Shown here piece after piece: positions 50,727-60,338 of a stretch of 64,000 nt of DNA (position 1 is the first letter of the stretch; every line of letters starts with the position of its first letter). Below the pieces are notes generated by a model. It saw nothing but the letters and a program-made list of their open reading frames with translations. It was not told the origin of the DNA and made no database searches. This DNA comes from Pseudomonas sp. MIACH (GTDB taxonomy: Bacteria > Pseudomonadota > Gammaproteobacteria > Pseudomonadales > Pseudomonadaceae). Made by a program: the position numbers and the translations under genes. The stretch is taken from contig NZ_LHVO01000002.1 of the NCBI RefSeq assembly GCF_001269925.1, positions 434,001-498,000 of the forward strand. Direction: 5' to 3'.

Positions 50727-50824
50727 GTAGGAGCGAGCTTGCTCGCGAAGAACGTCAACGATAACGCAGCGCTATCAGGTAGCCCGCGTTGTATATGCGT
50801 TTTTCGCGAGCAAGCTCGCTCCTA
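50727..50824. repeat. REPIN (GTAGGAGCGAGC family)
   Basis: Arms GTAGGAGCGAGCTTGCTCGC and GCGAGCAAGCTCGCTCCTAC; the spacer (AACGTCAACGATAACGCAGC) matches the copy at 49362 closely. A degenerate GTGGGAGGCTTCCC stem at 50704-50718 precedes it. It lies between the MFS gene and the 3' end of the methyltransferase gene. Confidence 0.9.
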
Positions 50825-50839
50825 CAGAGGGTTCACGTC

Positions 50840-52036
50840 TTAGCTATTGGGCAACAACCGGCACGTAATGCTCTTGATGTACCGCGTCTCGACAATCGCC
50901 GGATGCACCGGGTGATCCGGACCCTGGCCGCCACGCTCGAGCATCTGGATATTGCGGTCCAGATGGCGGGCGCTGGTCAGCAGGATGTTTTGCAGGTCGT
51001 CTTCCGGCAGGTGCATGGAGCACGAGGCGCTGACCAGGATGCCGTCCTTGCTGAGCAGGCGCATGGCTTGCTCGTTCAGGCGGCGGTAGGCGCCTTCGCC
51101 GTTCTTCATGTCTTTTTTGCGTTTGATGAAGGCCGGTGGGTCGGCGACGATCACGTCGAAGCGTTCTTCGCTGGCTTTCAATTCCTTGAGGGCTTCGAAG
51201 ACGTCGCCTTCGATGCAGGTCATCTTCTCGGCAACGCCGTTCAGCGCGGCGTTGCGCTCCACGCCATCGAGGGCGAAGGCCGAGGCGTCGACGCAGAACA
51301 CTTCACTGGCGCCGAAGGCCGCGGCTTGCACGCCCCAGCCGCCGATGTAGCTGTACAGGTCGAGTACACGTTTGCCTTTGGCGTATGGGGCCAGGCGTGC
51401 GCGGTTCATGCGGTGGTCGTAGAACCAGCCGGTTTTCTGGCCCTGGATCACCGGGGCTTCGAATTTCACGCCGTTTTCTTCCAGCGCGACCCACTCCGGC
51501 ACCAGGCCGAACACGGTTTCGACGTAGCGGTTGAGGCCTTCGGCGTCGCGCGCGGCGGAGTCGTTCTTGAACAGGATGCCGCTCGGCTTGAGCACTTGGG
51601 TCAGTGCGGCGATCACGTCTTCCTTATGGGCTTCCATGGTCGCCGAGGCGATCTGCACCACCAGAATGTCGCCGAAACGGTCGACGACCAGGCCCGGCAG
51701 CAGGTCGGAATCGCCGTAGACCAGGCGGTAGAACGGCTTGTCGAACAGGCGATCACGCAGGGACAGGGCGACATTGATGCGGTGCACCAGCAGCGACTTG
51801 TCCAGGGGCAACTTGATGTCGCGCGACAGCAGGCGTGCGCAGATCAGGTTGTTCGGGCTCATGGCCACGATGCCGAGGGTCTTGCCGCCGGCCGCTTCCA
51901 GGATAGCCTGGTCGCCTGCCTGGAAGCCGTGAAGAGGGGTGGCGGCCACGTCGATTTCGTTGCTGTAGACCCACAGGTGGCCGTTGCGCAAACGACGATC
52001 GGCGTTGGCTTTGAGACGCAGGCTTGGCAGGGACAT
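50840..52036 (-). CDS. Class I SAM-dependent rRNA methyltransferase, RlmI-like
   Basis: A 398-residue protein. Residues 1-80 form a PUA RNA-binding domain (LRLKANADRRLRNGHLWVYS). The catalytic Rossmann part carries VLDLYSYIGGWGVQAAAFGA for SAM binding and IVADPPAFIKRKKDMKNGEG with the DPPAF motif, plus a cysteine in VSASCSMHL. This is the architecture of RlmI, which makes m5C1962 in 23S rRNA. ATG 52036 (MSLPSLRLKAN) was chosen; the open frame to 52393 runs into the divergent HDOD gene region. Confidence 0.88.
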   Translation of the reverse strand: MSLPSLRLKANADRRLRNGHLWVYSNEIDVAATPLHGFQAGDQAILEAAGGKTLGIVAMSPNNLICARLLSRDIKLPLDKSLLVHRINVALSLRDRLFDKPFYRLVYGDSDLLPGLVVDRFGDILVVQIASATMEAHKEDVIAALTQVLKPSGILFKNDSAARDAEGLNRYVETVFGLVPEWVALEENGVKFEAPVIQGQKTGWFYDHRMNRARLAPYAKGKRVLDLYSYIGGWGVQAAAFGASEVFCVDASAFALDGVERNAALNGVAEKMTCIEGDVFEALKELKASEERFDVIVADPPAFIKRKKDMKNGEGAYRRLNEQAMRLLSKDGILVSASCSMHLPEDDLQNILLTSARHLDRNIQMLERGGQGPDHPVHPAIVETRYIKSITCRLLPNS

Positions 52037-52208
52037 GACGTCGCTCCGGAAAAAAGAGCGGGAGTATACCGTGTTGTGTCGTTGTTGGCCGCGCCGCCGG
52101 ACATGTGGGAGCTGGCGCCCACATTTGGTCCGGTTCCAATCCGGTTTTGAGGTGTCGGTGAGCTTCCCATCGGGGTTAGAATCCCCACCTAGCCCAGAGT
52201 GTGTACTT

Positions 52209-53075
52209 ATGTCCCAAGAGCTTACCGCCGAACAGATCCAGCAGGCCCTGCAAGGCATCAGCGTGCCGCCCCAGCCGCAAATCATGGTGGATTTGCAGAT
52301 GGAGCAGTACATGCCCGACCCGGACCTGGAAGTGATCGCGCGGTTGATCTCCCAAGACCCGGGCCTGTCCGGCGCGCTGCTGAAGATCGTCAATTCGTCC
52401 TATTACGGCCTGAGCAACAAGATCGCCTCGATCCAGCGCGCGGTGAACCTGCTGGGCAGCCGGTCGATTATCAACCTGATCAACGCCCTGTCGATCAGGG
52501 GCGAGATGAGCGACGACACCATCGTCACCCTCAACCGCTTCTGGGACACCGCCCAGGACGTGGCCATGACCTGCCTGACCCTGGCCAAGCGAACCGGCGC
52601 CCAGGCGGTGGACGAGGCTTATGCCCTGGGGCTGTTCCACGATTGCGGCGTGCCGCTGATGCTCAAGCGCTTCCCCAATTACATGACGGTGCTGGAACAG
52701 GCCTACGCCAATGCCGGCCCCGACTGCCGCGTGGTCGACACCGAAAACAATGCGTTCAACACCAACCATGCGGTGGTTGGCTACTACACCGCCAAATCCT
52801 GGCGCCTGCCGGAGCATGTAACCGACGCCATCGCCAACCACCACAACGCCCTGGCGGTGTTCAGTGATGAGTCGTCGCGCAATCCGCAGCTGAAAAACCT
52901 GCTGGCGATCCTGAAGATGGCCGAGCACATCTGCTCGTCCTGCCGCGTGCTGGGCAACCAGTCGGTGGACCATGAGTGGAATGCCATTGGCCACCTGGTG
53001 CTGGACTACGTGGGCCTGTCGGACTACGACTTCGAAAGCCTGAAGTTGTCGATCCGCGAACTGGGCGCGCACTGA
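52209..53075 (+). CDS. HDOD domain protein
   Basis: A 288-residue signalling protein that is mostly a single HDOD domain (about residues 20-215). Typical blocks: ARLISQDPGLSGALLKIVNS, IASIQRAVNLLGSRSIINLI and ALGLFHDCGVPLMLKRFP. A histidine pair occurs in AIANHHNALAV. HDOD proteins lack a complete HD metal site and act as scaffolds in regulation of motility, biofilm or c-di-GMP pathways; the partner is unknown. It is directly upstream of mutM (21 nt) on the same strand. Confidence 0.88.
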   Translation: MSQELTAEQIQQALQGISVPPQPQIMVDLQMEQYMPDPDLEVIARLISQDPGLSGALLKIVNSSYYGLSNKIASIQRAVNLLGSRSIINLINALSIRGEMSDDTIVTLNRFWDTAQDVAMTCLTLAKRTGAQAVDEAYALGLFHDCGVPLMLKRFPNYMTVLEQAYANAGPDCRVVDTENNAFNTNHAVVGYYTAKSWRLPEHVTDAIANHHNALAVFSDESSRNPQLKNLLAILKMAEHICSSCRVLGNQSVDHEWNAIGHLVLDYVGLSDYDFESLKLSIRELGAH

Positions 53076-53096
53076 TCCCCCCTTCACGAGGTACAC

Positions 53097-53909
53097 ATGC
53101 CTGAGTTACCAGAAGTCGAAACCACCCGGCGCGGCATTGCGCCGCACCTGGAAGGCCAGCGGGTCAGCCGCGTGGTGGTGCGTGAGCGGCGCCTGCGCTG
53201 GCCGATCCCGGAAGACCTCGATGTGCGCCTGTCCGGCCAGCGCATCGTGTTGGTGGAGCGGCGCGCCAAGTACCTGTTGATCAATGCCGAAGTGGGCACC
53301 TTGATCAGCCACCTGGGCATGTCGGGCAACTTGCGCCTGGTTGAAGTCGGCATGCCGGCGGCCAAGCATGAACATGTGGACATTGAGCTGGAATCCGGCC
53401 TGGCCCTGCGCTACACCGACCCTCGGCGTTTCGGCGCGATGCTCTGGAGCCAGGACCCGCACAACCACGAGCTGCTGCTGCGCCTGGGGCCGGAGCCGTT
53501 GACCGAGCTGTTTGACGGCGAGCGTTTGTTTCAACTGTCGCGCGGCAAGTCGATGGCGGTGAAGCCGTTCATCATGGACAACGCGGTGGTGGTGGGCGTG
53601 GGCAATATCTATGCGACTGAAGCGTTGTTTGCGGCGGGGATTGATCCGCGTCGCGCGGCCGGCGGTATTTCACGCGGGCGTTATGTGAAGCTGGCGATCG
53701 AGATCAAGCGCATTCTGGCGGCGGCGATCGAGCGTGGCGGCACCACGTTGCGGGACTTTATCGGGGGTGATGGGCAGCCAGGGTATTTCCAGCAGGAGTT
53801 GTTCGTCTACGGCCGCGGTGGCGAGGCGTGCAAGGTCTGCGGGACTGAGCTGCGCAATGTGGTGCTGGGGCAGCGGGCGAGTGTGTTTTGCCCCAGGTGC
53901 CAGAGCTGA
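53097..53909 (+). CDS. mutM: Formamidopyrimidine-DNA glycosylase
   Basis: A 270-residue DNA-repair enzyme that removes 8-oxoguanine and formamidopyrimidines and nicks the strand. The catalytic N-terminal proline and glutamate are in [13 protein letters not shown]. The helix-two-turn-helix ends with [13 protein letters not shown], and the C-terminal zinc finger is [10 protein letters not shown] with CPRCQ at the end. All key residues are present. Likely in one operon with the HDOD gene. Confidence 0.97.
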   Translation: MPELPEVETTRRGIAPHLEGQRVSRVVVRERRLRWPIPEDLDVRLSGQRIVLVERRAKYLLINAEVGTLISHLGMSGNLRLVEVGMPAAKHEHVDIELESGLALRYTDPRRFGAMLWSQDPHNHELLLRLGPEPLTELFDGERLFQLSRGKSMAVKPFIMDNAVVVGVGNIYATEALFAAGIDPRRAAGGISRGRYVKLAIEIKRILAAAIERGGTTLRDFIGGDGQPGYFQQELFVYGRGGEACKVCGTELRNVVLGQRASVFCPRCQS

Positions 53910-53934
53910 TTGCTGTGTGAGGGCTGATATCGCT

Positions 53935-54004
53935 ATCGGGAGCAAGCCCCCTCCCACATTTTGAACGTATTCACAAATCAAGTGGGAGAGGGCTTGCCCC
54001 CGAT
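53935..54004. repeat. REPIN (GTGGGAGGGGGC family)
   Basis: Left arm ATCGGGAGCAAGCCCCCTCC and right arm GTGGGAGAGGGCTTGCCCCC with a short spacer (TTTTGAACGTATTCACAAATC). Shorter than the other doublets. It lies between the convergent mutM and ferredoxin genes. Confidence 0.85.
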
Positions 54005-54020
54005 GAGGCCCTGAAGGACT

Positions 54021-54923
<903 letters not shown>

Positions 54924-54968
54924 TTATGCATAAGAAAGCCGTATAGACACCGCGAATGGCGTGTTTTT

Positions 54969-56564
54969 TCACGCTGTTTTCAGACGTTCGGCCAAGGCTG
55001 TCGCCAATTGAGCGGTTAATCCGTACACCGACAATTGCGGGTTAGCCCCAATACTGGTGGGGAATAACGAGCCATCGTGGATCGACAGGTTGCGCAACTG
55101 GTGATGGCGACCGAGGCTGTCAGCCACCGCGTTTTTGGGATCTTCGCCCATGGCACAGCCGCCCATCACATGGGCACTGCCCAGGGTTGTCCGGTGCAAT
55201 TCCAGGCTCAAACCGTCAATCACGCTACGCGCCTCGGCCAAGGTGTTCACGAACTGCGCGTCGTGGTGCATGGGCTTGACCGACTTGGCGCCCGCCGCGA
55301 ACTGAATCTCGGCCATGCTGTGAAAGGCCCGGCGCAGGCCGTCCCAGGCATAGGGTGAGACCTGATAGTCGAGCACCGGTGTACCGTCACCGCGTAAGTC
55401 CACGCTGCCGCCCTGGCTGTCGGGGTGAAAGCCGTCACGCAACAGCGCGAGCATGGCGTGGGTATGCGGCAATTGGCCCATGTCCAAGGCGTTCTGCGTG
55501 CCATAGCCGCCGAACAAGGTGCTGGCTAAGCCTGGGTGCAGGGGCGGTGCTTCCAGCTTGTAGGACATTTTGCCGGTGGTGCCGTCCTGCCATTGGAAGT
55601 GGTCGGAATAGATCGACTGCGGCGCGCCGTAGAACGGGTTGATCACCTCATCGAACAGCCCGGCGGAGAAATTCACCAGATGCAAAAAGGTCCGCTTGCC
55701 CAGCCGCGAATGCGGGTCGGGGGTGCCCGAGCGCAGCAACAGTGCCGGGCTATTGATGCCGCCGCCCGACAGCACGTAATGCTTGGCCTTGACGGTGATC
55801 TTGCGCCCGGTAGGCGCCACGCAACGTTCGTCCATCGCCACACATTCCAGGCTGCTGATGGTGTCGCCGCTGTATTTGAGGTGCTCGGCGCGCGCTAGGT
55901 AGAGCAGTTCACCGCCTTTTTCCAGGGTGGACGGAATGGTGGTCACCAGCATCGACTGCTTGGCGTTGACCGGGCAGCCCATGCCGCAATAACCCAGGTT
56001 GAAGCAGCCACGCACGTTGCGCGGGATCACATGCCAGCTGTAGCCGAGCTTTTCGCAGCCTTTGCGGATCACATCATTGTTGGCATTCGGGGGGATGGCC
56101 CACGGCGCGATGCCCAGGCGCTGCTCCATCTTTTCAAACCACGGTGCCATCTCCGCGCTGCTGTGACCTTTGATCGCGTACTCGCTGGCCCAATGGCTAA
56201 GGGTGGCGTCCGGGGTGCGGAAGCTGGAGGTCCAGTTGATCAGCGTGGTGCCACCCACCGCACGGCCCTGCAGGATGGTGATCGCGCCGTCCTTGCTCAT
56301 GCGACCGATACCTTCCTGATACAGGCTGGCGTAGGCCTCGTCCTCCAGCAGCTTAAAGTCGCTGCTGGTCTTGAGCGGGCCTTCTTCGATCAACAGCACT
56401 TTGTAGCCGGCGGCGCTGAGGATCTCGGCAGTGGTGCCGCCACCGGCGCCGCTGCCGATAATGGCCACGTCGGCTTCCAGGGTCAGGTCGCTGTCGAGGG
56501 CGGCGCCATTGTGGGTTTTCCAGCCGCGGGCCAGGCCGTCGCGGAACAGATCGGGTACGGGCAT
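54969..56564 (-). CDS. GMC family FAD-dependent oxidoreductase
   Basis: A 531-residue flavoprotein. The dinucleotide fold is ADVAIIGSGAGGGTTAEILS near residue 32, with the GMC signature LQGRAVGGTTLINWTSSFR. A cysteine-rich segment, GCFNLGYCGMGCPVNAKQS, recalls long-chain alcohol and sterol oxidases. The C-terminal half holds the catalytic His/Asn region (TTLGSAHVMGGCAMGED) and SIGANPQLSVYGLTAQLA. It should oxidise an alcohol to an aldehyde. No signal peptide is present. It lies downstream of the Tat lipoprotein and aldehyde dehydrogenase genes on the same strand. Confidence 0.9.
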   Translation of the reverse strand: MPVPDLFRDGLARGWKTHNGAALDSDLTLEADVAIIGSGAGGGTTAEILSAAGYKVLLIEEGPLKTSSDFKLLEDEAYASLYQEGIGRMSKDGAITILQGRAVGGTTLINWTSSFRTPDATLSHWASEYAIKGHSSAEMAPWFEKMEQRLGIAPWAIPPNANNDVIRKGCEKLGYSWHVIPRNVRGCFNLGYCGMGCPVNAKQSMLVTTIPSTLEKGGELLYLARAEHLKYSGDTISSLECVAMDERCVAPTGRKITVKAKHYVLSGGGINSPALLLRSGTPDPHSRLGKRTFLHLVNFSAGLFDEVINPFYGAPQSIYSDHFQWQDGTTGKMSYKLEAPPLHPGLASTLFGGYGTQNALDMGQLPHTHAMLALLRDGFHPDSQGGSVDLRGDGTPVLDYQVSPYAWDGLRRAFHSMAEIQFAAGAKSVKPMHHDAQFVNTLAEARSVIDGLSLELHRTTLGSAHVMGGCAMGEDPKNAVADSLGRHHQLRNLSIHDGSLFPTSIGANPQLSVYGLTAQLATALAERLKTA

Positions 56565-56601
56565 CAGGGTCGTCTCTTGTTTTTATTGTGAGGGATGCAA
56601 T

Positions 56602-57147
56602 TCAGATCTTCGGCGGGCCGGGGTAACCGCAATGCGCCCAAGACGCCGGCCGGAAGTACCAGGCCATGATCACCAGCTTGAGCAGTGAGCCCTGGCCCAT
56701 GCGCAGCAGGTTCAGGTAGCTGTTTTCCCAGCGGTGCAGGAAGTTGCGGATCTGCTCGCTACTGGCGTTTTCCCAACTGCCCCAGATACCGGTCAACGGC
56801 CCGCGCGTAATGCCCATGCCGAGCACATCGAACAGCTGTTGGGTGAGCTTGAACATCTCCGGCGACAGGTGCTGCAGGCTGTAGTCGAGTTTTTTCAACG
56901 TGTCTTCAATCCCGGCGACCACATCCTGGGCGCTGGCCACGCCTTCGAGCAGTACCGGGATCACCGCGCGCAGAAACGGCAGGTCACTGCTGCGCAACAT
57001 GGCATAGCCGCTGGCCGGGGTGCTGCTGGAGCAGCCGCTGAGGCTGGCGCCCAGCCCGGCCGTGGCCAGGAAGGCGCTGGCGCACAGACCGATTTTCAAG
57101 ACGCCGCGCCGCGACAGCGCGGGTGAATCCGTGAGGCTAGGGTTCAT
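56602..57147 (-). CDS. Tat-signal lipoprotein, possible small subunit of the GMC dehydrogenase
   Basis: 181 residues. The N-terminus has a twin-arginine signal (LSRRGVLKIGLCASAFL) ending in a lipobox-like LSGCSSST, so it is probably exported folded and lipid-anchored. The mature part is helical (FLRAVIPVLLEGVASAQDVV, LSPEMFKLTQQLFDVLG) and resembles the gamma subunit type (gluconate 2-dehydrogenase subunit 3) that accompanies GMC dehydrogenases. It may carry the leaderless GMC subunit across the membrane by hitchhiking. ATG 57147 lies 29 nt after the aldehyde dehydrogenase stop; ribosome site weak. Confidence 0.75.
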   Translation of the reverse strand: MNPSLTDSPALSRRGVLKIGLCASAFLATAGLGASLSGCSSSTPASGYAMLRSSDLPFLRAVIPVLLEGVASAQDVVAGIEDTLKKLDYSLQHLSPEMFKLTQQLFDVLGMGITRGPLTGIWGSWENASSEQIRNFLHRWENSYLNLLRMGQGSLLKLVIMAWYFRPASWAHCGYPGPPKI

Positions 57148-57175
57148 TGTTATTGTTATCCCGTGGGTGGCGGTG

Positions 57176-58603
57176 TCAGCGGACAAACAACTTCTGGATC
57201 AGTTTTTGGATCGATTTGCCGTAGGGCGGGTAGATCAATTTCGCCGCGTTCAGGCGCTGTTTCACCAGCACGCCCTTGGCCTTGCTGAACGTCAGGAACC
57301 CTTCATGGCCGTGGTAGTGGCCCATGCCCGAAGGGCCGATGCCGCCAAACGGCATGTCGTCCTGGGCCACGTGCAAGAGGGTGTCGTTCAGGCAGACACC
57401 GCCGGAGTGGGTCTCGTGGAGTACCCGGTCCTGCTCGCGTTTGTTGTAGCCGAAGTAATACAGGGCGAGCGGGCGAGGGCGCTGGTTGATGTAGGCAAAG
57501 GCTTGGTCGATGCCGCGATAAGGCACGATCGGCAGTACCGGGCCGAAGATTTCGTCCTGCATCACGGTCATGTCATCGCTGACATTCAGCAGCAGGCTAT
57601 GGGCCATGCGCCGTGCCTGGCCCTGGTCGTACAACGGAACCAAGGTGGCGCCCTTGTCGGTGGCGTCCTTGACGTAGGCATTGAGCCGGGCCAGTTGCCG
57701 CTCGTTGATGATAGCGGTGTAGTCCGGGTTGTCGGCCAGCGTCGGATAAAACCCGCGAACCGCCTTGCTGTAGGCCTCGACGAAACCCTCCACGCGGTCC
57801 TCCGGCACCAGCACGTAGTCCGGGGCCACGCAGGTTTGCCCGGCGTTCAGGGCCTTACCGAAGGCGATGCGCTCGGCGGCGTCCTTGAGCGGCACGTCGG
57901 CGGAGACGATGGCCGGCGACTTGCCGCCCAGTTCCAGGGTGACCGGCGTGAGGTGTTCGGCAGCGGCGCGCATCACATGCTTGCCAATACTGGTAGCGCC
58001 GGTAAACAGCAGGTGATGGAAGCGCAGCTTGGAAAACGCCATGCCCACTTCGGCCTCGCCCAGTACCACGCACACCAGGTCCTCGGGGAAAATCCTGGCC
58101 AGCAATGTCTTGAGCAGTTCGCCGGTGGCAGGTGTGGATTCGCTGAGCTTGAGCATCACCCGGTTGCCCGCCGCCAATGCGCCCACCAATGGTCCGATCG
58201 CCAGGTACAGGGGGTAATTCCACGGCACGATCACGCCGACCACACCCAGCGGTTGGTAAATGACTTTGGCTGACGCGGGTTGAAAGGCCAGGCCTACAGC
58301 GCGGCGGGAAGGTTTCATCCAGCCTTTGAGGTGTTTGCTGGCGTAGTGAATGCCATGCAGGCTGGGCATCAGTTCGGCGAACAGGGTTTCGTCGGCGCTG
58401 CGGTGGCTGAAATCCTGGCTGATCGCATGGATCAGTGCCTGGCGCTCATCACTGAGCAAATCCCGCAAGGCCTTGAGCCACTGCTGGCGCTGTGCCGCTG
58501 GCGGCATCGGGTGGGCAGCGTAGGCGCGCCGTTGGGCGTCGAACAGGTCCTGGAGTTGATCCAGCGCCTGGGAGTCTTGCAGGTAGGCAACGTGGGCAGA
58601 CAT
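57176..58603 (-). CDS. calB: Coniferyl-aldehyde dehydrogenase-type NAD(P) aldehyde dehydrogenase
   Basis: A 475-residue class 3-like aldehyde dehydrogenase. The conserved glutamate region is PVTLELGGKSPAIV; the catalytic cysteine is in ALNAGQTCVAPDYVLV. The N-terminus (QRRAYAAHPMPPAAQRQQWL) and a hydrophobic C-terminus match coniferyl-aldehyde dehydrogenases, which oxidise aromatic or medium-chain aldehydes to acids. As first gene of the cassette it would process aldehydes made by the GMC enzyme. The lignin-related name is by family; the true substrate is open. It is divergent from a TetR regulator. Confidence 0.88.
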   Translation of the reverse strand: MSAHVAYLQDSQALDQLQDLFDAQRRAYAAHPMPPAAQRQQWLKALRDLLSDERQALIHAISQDFSHRSADETLFAELMPSLHGIHYASKHLKGWMKPSRRAVGLAFQPASAKVIYQPLGVVGVIVPWNYPLYLAIGPLVGALAAGNRVMLKLSESTPATGELLKTLLARIFPEDLVCVVLGEAEVGMAFSKLRFHHLLFTGATSIGKHVMRAAAEHLTPVTLELGGKSPAIVSADVPLKDAAERIAFGKALNAGQTCVAPDYVLVPEDRVEGFVEAYSKAVRGFYPTLADNPDYTAIINERQLARLNAYVKDATDKGATLVPLYDQGQARRMAHSLLLNVSDDMTVMQDEIFGPVLPIVPYRGIDQAFAYINQRPRPLALYYFGYNKREQDRVLHETHSGGVCLNDTLLHVAQDDMPFGGIGPSGMGHYHGHEGFLTFSKAKGVLVKQRLNAAKLIYPPYGKSIQKLIQKLFVR

Positions 58604-58748
58604 GGCGCAGCACCGATTGTTATTGGTCTGCCTGGATTTTTAGAGTCATTGCTCTAAATTGTCAAATAACATTGCAGCAACATGCAGATTTATCCTGGCA
58701 AGGATAGGCCGTAAGATGTTCTATCACGTGTACAGAAGCTGATTCCCT

Positions 58749-59420
58749 ATGGCACCACGAGTAAAGACCAGCGAACGCATTGTGCAAACCAGCCTGGAGC
58801 TTTTTAACCAGCAGGGCGAGCGCAGTATCAGCACCAACCATATCGCCGCCCATATGGAAATTTCGCCGGGCAACCTGTACTACCACTTCCCCAACAAGCA
58901 GGCGATCATCGCTGTGCTGTTCCGCGAATATGAAGCGTTGGTGGACACTTTCCTGCGTCCGCCCCAGGGGCGAGCCATGTTGGTGGAAGACAAGCGCTTC
59001 TACCTCCAGGCCCTGCTGGCTGGCATGTGGCGCTACCGTTTTCTGCACCGCGACCTTGAGCACCTGCTGGAGAGCGACCCGGAACTGGCTACGGGCTATC
59101 GGCGTTTTTCCCAGCGGTGCCTGATCCAGGGTGGCGCCATTTACCAAGGGTTTGTGGATGCGGGCATCTTGAATATGGACCCGGTGCAAACCGAAGCCCT
59201 GACCCTCAACGCCTGGATCATCCTCACCTCCTGGGTGCGTTTCTTGTGTACCACCAATGAAAACTCCGCCCACTTGAGTGCCGAAGCCATTAAGCGCGGG
59301 GTGTATCAGGTGCTGGTGCTGGAGGCGGGCTTTGTCACGCCCCAGGCAAAAGAAGCGGTGGATGCGCTGTTCAAAGAGTTTTACGTGCCGTTGAAGCAGG
59401 CACTGGAAGAAGTGAAGTAG
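58749..59420 (+). CDS. TetR/AcrR-family transcriptional regulator
   Basis: A 223-residue regulator with the N-terminal TetR helix-turn-helix ISTNHIAAHMEISPGNLYYH followed by FPNKQAIIAVLF. The rest is a helical ligand-binding domain. It is divergent from the aldehyde dehydrogenase/Tat/GMC cassette across a 145-bp gap and is the obvious candidate to repress it in the absence of an aldehyde or alcohol inducer. No clear palindromic operator was picked out by eye. Confidence 0.9.
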   Translation: MAPRVKTSERIVQTSLELFNQQGERSISTNHIAAHMEISPGNLYYHFPNKQAIIAVLFREYEALVDTFLRPPQGRAMLVEDKRFYLQALLAGMWRYRFLHRDLEHLLESDPELATGYRRFSQRCLIQGGAIYQGFVDAGILNMDPVQTEALTLNAWIILTSWVRFLCTTNENSAHLSAEAIKRGVYQVLVLEAGFVTPQAKEAVDALFKEFYVPLKQALEEVK

Positions 59421-59453
59421 GACCTTTCCCGAATCTGTTCACAGGAGTCCGCC

Positions 59454-60308
59454 ATGCCGCTTGCCCAACTGATCAGCCCCCAGCAATTGGCCGAGCGCCA
59501 GAACACCGCCGGGCTGGTGATCCTGGATTGCCGTTTTGCCCTGGAAGACCCGGACTACGGACGTTGCAGTTACGCCGAGGGGCATATCGACGGCGCGCAA
59601 TATGCTGATCTTGAGCGCCATCTCAGCGGGCCGGTGATCAAGGGCGTGACCGGTCGTCACCCGTTGCCGGCGGCGGGCACCTTTGCCGAGCAACTGCGGG
59701 CCTGGGGTGTGAGTGCCGATACCGACGTGGTGCTTTACGACGACGGTCCTGGTGCCTATGCCGCCCGCGCCTGGTGGTTGCTGGCCTGGCTGGGCAAGCG
59801 CGACGGCGTATTTATCCTGGATGGGGGGCTCAAGGCCTGGCATGCGGCGGGTTTCCCGTTGAGCCTGGATGCGCCGGTCGTCGAGCGCGGGACGTTTGCC
59901 GGTACACCGGACAATCGCCTGCTGCTGGATGCCGAACACCTGCAAAAACGTCTGGGCCAACCCGGCCTGACCTTGATCGATGCCCGCGCCCAACCGCGTT
60001 TTCGCGGCGAGGTGGAGCCTATCGACCCGATTGCTGGGCACATTCCCGGTGCGCAATGTGCGGCGTTCAACGAAAACCTGGGCAGTGATGGGCGTTTCCT
60101 GCCGGCCGAGCAACTCAAGCAACGCTTTGCTGCGCAGTTGCAGGGGCGCTCGCCGGAAGAACTGGTGGCGTATTGCGGCTCGGGCGTGACGGCCTGCCAC
60201 AACCTGTTCGCCCTGAGCCTGGCGGGTTACCCGTTGGGCAAGTTGTATGCGGGGTCGTGGAGCGAGTGGATTACTGATCCTGCGCGGGCAATTGCTACGG
60301 GTGACTGA
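59454..60308 (+). CDS. Thiosulfate/3-mercaptopyruvate sulfurtransferase (two-domain rhodanese)
   Basis: 284 residues in two rhodanese domains. The first is non-catalytic (LVILDCRFALEDPDYGRCSY, with DDGPGAYAARAWWLL at the pseudo-loop). The second carries the active cysteine in VAYCGSGVTACHN, the CGSGVTA loop of SseA-type 3-mercaptopyruvate sulfurtransferases. AGGAG precedes ATG 59454. It moves sulfur from mercaptopyruvate or thiosulfate to thiols or cyanide; the preferred donor cannot be read with certainty. Confidence 0.9.
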   Translation: MPLAQLISPQQLAERQNTAGLVILDCRFALEDPDYGRCSYAEGHIDGAQYADLERHLSGPVIKGVTGRHPLPAAGTFAEQLRAWGVSADTDVVLYDDGPGAYAARAWWLLAWLGKRDGVFILDGGLKAWHAAGFPLSLDAPVVERGTFAGTPDNRLLLDAEHLQKRLGQPGLTLIDARAQPRFRGEVEPIDPIAGHIPGAQCAAFNENLGSDGRFLPAEQLKQRFAAQLQGRSPEELVAYCGSGVTACHNLFALSLAGYPLGKLYAGSWSEWITDPARAIATGD

Positions 60309-60338
60309 GTTCCCGGTCGTATAAACCCTCCCACATGC

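Noticed and set aside
52101..52128. Hairpin ACATGTGGGAGCTGG/GCGCCCACAT upstream of the HDOD gene
   Set aside because: Resembles a decayed REP but the stem is short and imperfect; kept out of the feature list.
5791..54004. REP doublets considered as CRISPR repeats
   Set aside because: They are dispersed and inverted, not tandem direct repeats with regular spacers, and no cas genes are present.
60324..60336. CCCTCCCACATG near the YheT gene as a REP
   Set aside because: Only one short half-match to an arm remains, too little to call a repeat.
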